A DNA stretch of 64,000 nt, from positions 26,195,705 through 26,259,704 of the forward strand of contig OW203769.1 in assembly GCA_934045905.1 (NCBI GenBank), in the 5' to 3' direction. Both the position numbers and the translations under genes were made by a program. The notes below the pieces were generated by a model. The model made no database searches and was not told the origin of the DNA. It saw nothing but the letters and a program-made list of their open reading frames with translations. Source of the stretch: Leuctra nigra. Lineage: Eukaryota > Arthropoda > Insecta > Plecoptera > Leuctridae. Positions 61,957 to 64,000 of this stretch are shown piece by piece (the stretch's first letter is position 1; every line of letters starts with the position of its first letter).

Positions 61957-62361
61957 TCAGTCAACAGAAAGAAATTGATTAATAGAATCGTTGCGATGCT
62001 TTTCAACTTCTTCAGAAGGCAAATCTTTGGATTTTGATTCCTTGGGTTTAAGAGCAGGTTGAACTTGATAATCTTTTTCGACCGGTTCAAAGAGTGCTCT
62101 ATTTTTCAACAAATACGCTGCCAGATACGTAATCGGGTCCGGTGGTCTCTCCTTCGCCAGTCTCGTCATGCCCTGCATTAGTATCGGAACTACTGTACTA
62201 CTATCCAAATAGTGGTGTCTCGGTAAGGTTTGGATTTGAACACGAGAATATGTCACCGAATCGTGGCGAGGATTTGAAGGATCTTTTTCATCGGATATGA
62301 TTTTGCGAATAGTCTCCGAGATTATATCAAGAACTTGTTCAGTTATTCCCGTTGCACTCAT
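61957..62361 (-). CDS. Dpy30: Dpy-30 homologue (COMPASS/SET1-MLL complex subunit)
   Basis: Dpy-30 is a small core subunit of histone H3K4 methyltransferase complexes; related domains also occur in ciliary proteins. I start at ATG 62361, giving 134 residues; the frame is open for 19 more codons upstream but that part is unlike the family. The Dpy-30 motif spans about residues 47-88: [15 protein letters not shown], then [20 protein letters not shown] and LLKN, close to the family consensus. A C-terminal charged extension of about 45 residues ([18 protein letters not shown]) is longer than in the short vertebrate protein. No intron interrupts the CDS. A reversed AATAAA lies near 61900. Transcribed divergently from CCDC6. 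Confidence 0.88.
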   Translation of the reverse strand: MSATGITEQVLDIISETIRKIISDEKDPSNPRHDSVTYSRVQIQTLPRHHYLDSSTVVPILMQGMTRLAKERPPDPITYLAAYLLKNRALFEPVEKDYQVQPALKPKESKSKDLPSEEVEKHRNDSINQFLSVD

Positions 62362-62992
62362 TTTGACAAAATGTTGAAAGTTTTTGCAAGAGACTGTCAT
62401 GGAAAAAAAGACAAACAAATTGCCATTGATGAATCATGATGAGGATATAAAATTCCAACTGGCTCAGCAAAAGTTTGCAAACGAAATGTGTTTTGAATTT
62501 TAGGCAATTTTCCAACACATTTGTGCTGAAAACTTTTTTTTGTTGTAATCAGAGCATTTTTCTGAATAAGGTCTGATGAAAGGCAAATCTCGCAATTTTT
62601 CCCGCGTTAAAAATGCTTCGTTGCTTGACCTATAATGAGTGACTGATTCGTGTTATTTGTATGTTCTCCCTTTTATTAAAATTCTACATTCTTCAGTGGA
62701 TTTCATTATCTTTATTTGAAAATCTTCCGCCAAAACTAAGATATTTTGGTTTATTATGTTGGCTGCACACTATCGTCAAGTGCCGACGCCAAACTACTAA
62801 CATCACACCGGTTCTCCCCTTGTTAAAATTCGTGGTGTTAGTTGAAAGCCGACGATAAGTGGAATTTACCTTCATTTACAGTGTTTACCAGTTATAGCAA
62901 GGTAACGTTATTTAAATATATGTTTATGAAACATGTGTGTATGCATTAAATTTAAAATAACATTATTTAATACCTGTTTCTTTCAATTTTAG
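62362..62992. promoter_or_regulatory. divergent promoter region between Dpy-30 and CCDC6
   Basis: The two genes point away from each other with about 0.65 kb between start codons. A donor-like AAG|GTAACG at 62902 could end a 5' UTR exon of the CCDC6 gene, since an acceptor (CAATTTTAG) lies at 62992. No coding exon is supported here. Confidence 0.5.
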
Positions 62993-63021
62993 ATCCCACG
63001 TTGTTGGGGGAATCTGCAAAC

Positions 63022-63237
63022 ATGGCGGACAGTGCAAGTGAAAGTGATTCCAGTTCAATTGATGGTGGTCCAATGATGATGCCTCCATCTCCTATTACTC
63101 GGGAACAATTGCAAAAAAGGATAGATTCTCTGCAACAACAGAATAGGGTCTTGAAAGTAGAACTAGAGACATTTAAGTTACGGGTCAAAGGATTACAGGA
63201 GGAGAACCGTGCCCTTCGACAAGCCTCCGTAACAATC
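63022..63237 (+). CDS. CCDC6: CCDC6 homologue, first coding exon
   Basis: CCDC6 is a long coiled-coil protein; in vertebrates it is linked to DNA-damage signalling. The exon starts at ATG 63022 with [12 protein letters not shown], the conserved family N-terminus; an upstream in-frame ATG at 63001 is less like it. After a Pro/Met-rich linker the coiled coil begins ([20 protein letters not shown]) and the exon ends ASVTI|GTAAGT in phase 0. A 5' UTR acceptor is at 62992. The 72 codons match the first exon of the family in organisation. Confidence 0.9.
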
Positions 63238-63495
63238 GTAAGTTATGTCAGATTTTGCTCTGACTTGCCTAACATACTACCTATTGTCTAGAAGAACAAA
63301 CGTAGTAGCCTACTGTACATTCTACAGTGTAAGGATTTGATTTTTGGAGTTATTAAATTATTAAAGTTATTAAATTATGCTACCTAGGTACCTACCTACG
63401 TAGTAGTCTTACCTACCTACCTAGTAGGAAGGTAGGTACCTAGTGTGTCTTGTAGAATGAAGTCTTCATTTTAAGTTATTTGTTTTTTGTTGCAG
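63238..63495 (+). other. CCDC6 intron
   Basis: A 258-bp intron with a CCTA/TAGG-rich simple stretch (about 63385-63440). It ends TTTTTTGTTGCAG. Confidence 0.85.
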
Positions 63496-63878
63496 CAAGC
63501 TAAGGCGGAGCAAGAAGAAGAATACATTAGCAATACATTACTGAAAAAGATCCAAGCATTGAAGAAAGAGAAGGAAACATTGGCTCATCATTACGAGCAG
63601 GAAGAAGAATGCCTGACAAACGACTTGTCTCGAAAGCTGAATCAACTACGCCAGGAGAAGTGTCGACTAGAACAGACTTTGGAACAGGAACAAGAGTGTC
63701 TTGTGAACAAACTGATGAGAAAGATCGAGAAGCTGGAAGCTGAAACGCTGGCAAAGCAGAGCAACTTGGAGCAACTGCGGCGCGAGAAAGTCGAACTTGA
63801 GAACACGTTAGAGCAGGAACAGGAAGCGCTTGTAAACAAACTCTGGAAGCGGATGGATAAATTGGAAGCAGAGAAAAG
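63496..63878 (+). CDS. CCDC6: CCDC6 homologue, second coding exon
   Basis: 127 codons plus two bases of continuous coiled coil with the repeated theme E-Q-E-x-E/C-x-V/T-N-x-L, including [40 protein letters not shown] and [18 protein letters not shown], close to CCDC6. The donor is AAAAG|GTAAAG at 63879. The gene continues beyond the window. Confidence 0.9.
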
Positions 63879-64000
63879 GTAAAGTCTCCTAGATAGTACC
63901 TACCTAATGTCCTAACGTACCTAGTTTAAAACACCTGTTACAACTACTTGTTACAAATTGCCTGTTTAAAATGTAAACTACCTAATCGAGTTATGACTAA
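63879..64000 (+). other. start of the next CCDC6 intron
   Basis: Intron sequence to the window edge. Confidence 0.8.

Noticed and set aside
62693..62875. 60-codon minus-strand frame between Dpy-30 and CCDC6
   Set aside because: Lies in the divergent promoter region; nothing supports translation.

Overview
The window is eukaryotic and most likely comes from an insect, probably a hemipteran. The DNA is AT-rich, the host genes are split by GT..AG introns, and the mobile elements are of animal type: a Penelope-like element, a Jockey-type LINE, a Polinton/Maverick, tRNA-derived SINEs and several short DNA-transposon relatives. The species itself cannot be read from the sequence. Two runs of exactly 200 N (26330-26529 and 59530-59729) show that this is a scaffold of joined contigs.

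Layout. 1-770: mostly non-coding, with one weak candidate exon. 771-4203: a Penelope-like element in the usual head-to-head arrangement, flanked by a 12-bp target duplication. 4.2-7.7 kb: gene-free. About 7.7-12.1 kb: an apparently intact two-ORF Jockey-clade LINE on the minus strand. 12340-12567: a Tc1/mariner-type MITE. 13013-36876: a Polinton/Maverick with 1.34-kb terminal inverted repeats (TIRs) and a 6-bp target duplication (TTCCTA). It carries protein-primed DNA polymerase B, a packaging ATPase, a basic core-like protein, a conserved unknown protein, a retroviral-type integrase with chromodomain, and a capsid-like gene broken by a LINE. The gene block appears twice, but the duplication coincides exactly with the contig ends at the gap, so the true element is probably one copy of about 14.6 kb.

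38062-54218: a Popeye-domain (POPDC/Bves) gene on the plus strand. Six exons can be joined with consistent splice phases. Two large minisatellites lie on its splice junctions. One is 31 units of about 100 bp built from the acceptor and 5' end of exon 4. The other is about 31 units of 78 or 90 bp built from the 3' end and donor of exon 5. This is the most unusual feature of the window. Its 6.9-kb intron 2 holds a foldback element, SINE-like retroposons and small MITEs.

54.2-61.9 kb: a Harbinger-type MITE, a three-exon gene for a secreted glycine/serine/asparagine-rich protein on the minus strand (57994-55458), low-complexity DNA around the second gap, a tRNA-derived SINE and a 711-bp hAT-like element. 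61957-62361: a Dpy-30 homologue on the minus strand. 63022 to the window end: the first two coding exons of a CCDC6 homologue on the plus strand, divergent from Dpy-30.

How the parts relate. The host genes (POPDC membrane protein, secreted protein, Dpy-30 chromatin subunit, CCDC6 coiled-coil protein) have no evident shared pathway. The Polinton genes form one minus-strand block that appears to be read from the right TIR through a spliced, ATG-free leader. Polymerase and integrase would serve replication and insertion. The ATPase and small basic protein are relics of virion assembly, but the major capsid protein and protease are absent, so this copy cannot be a complete virus-like unit.
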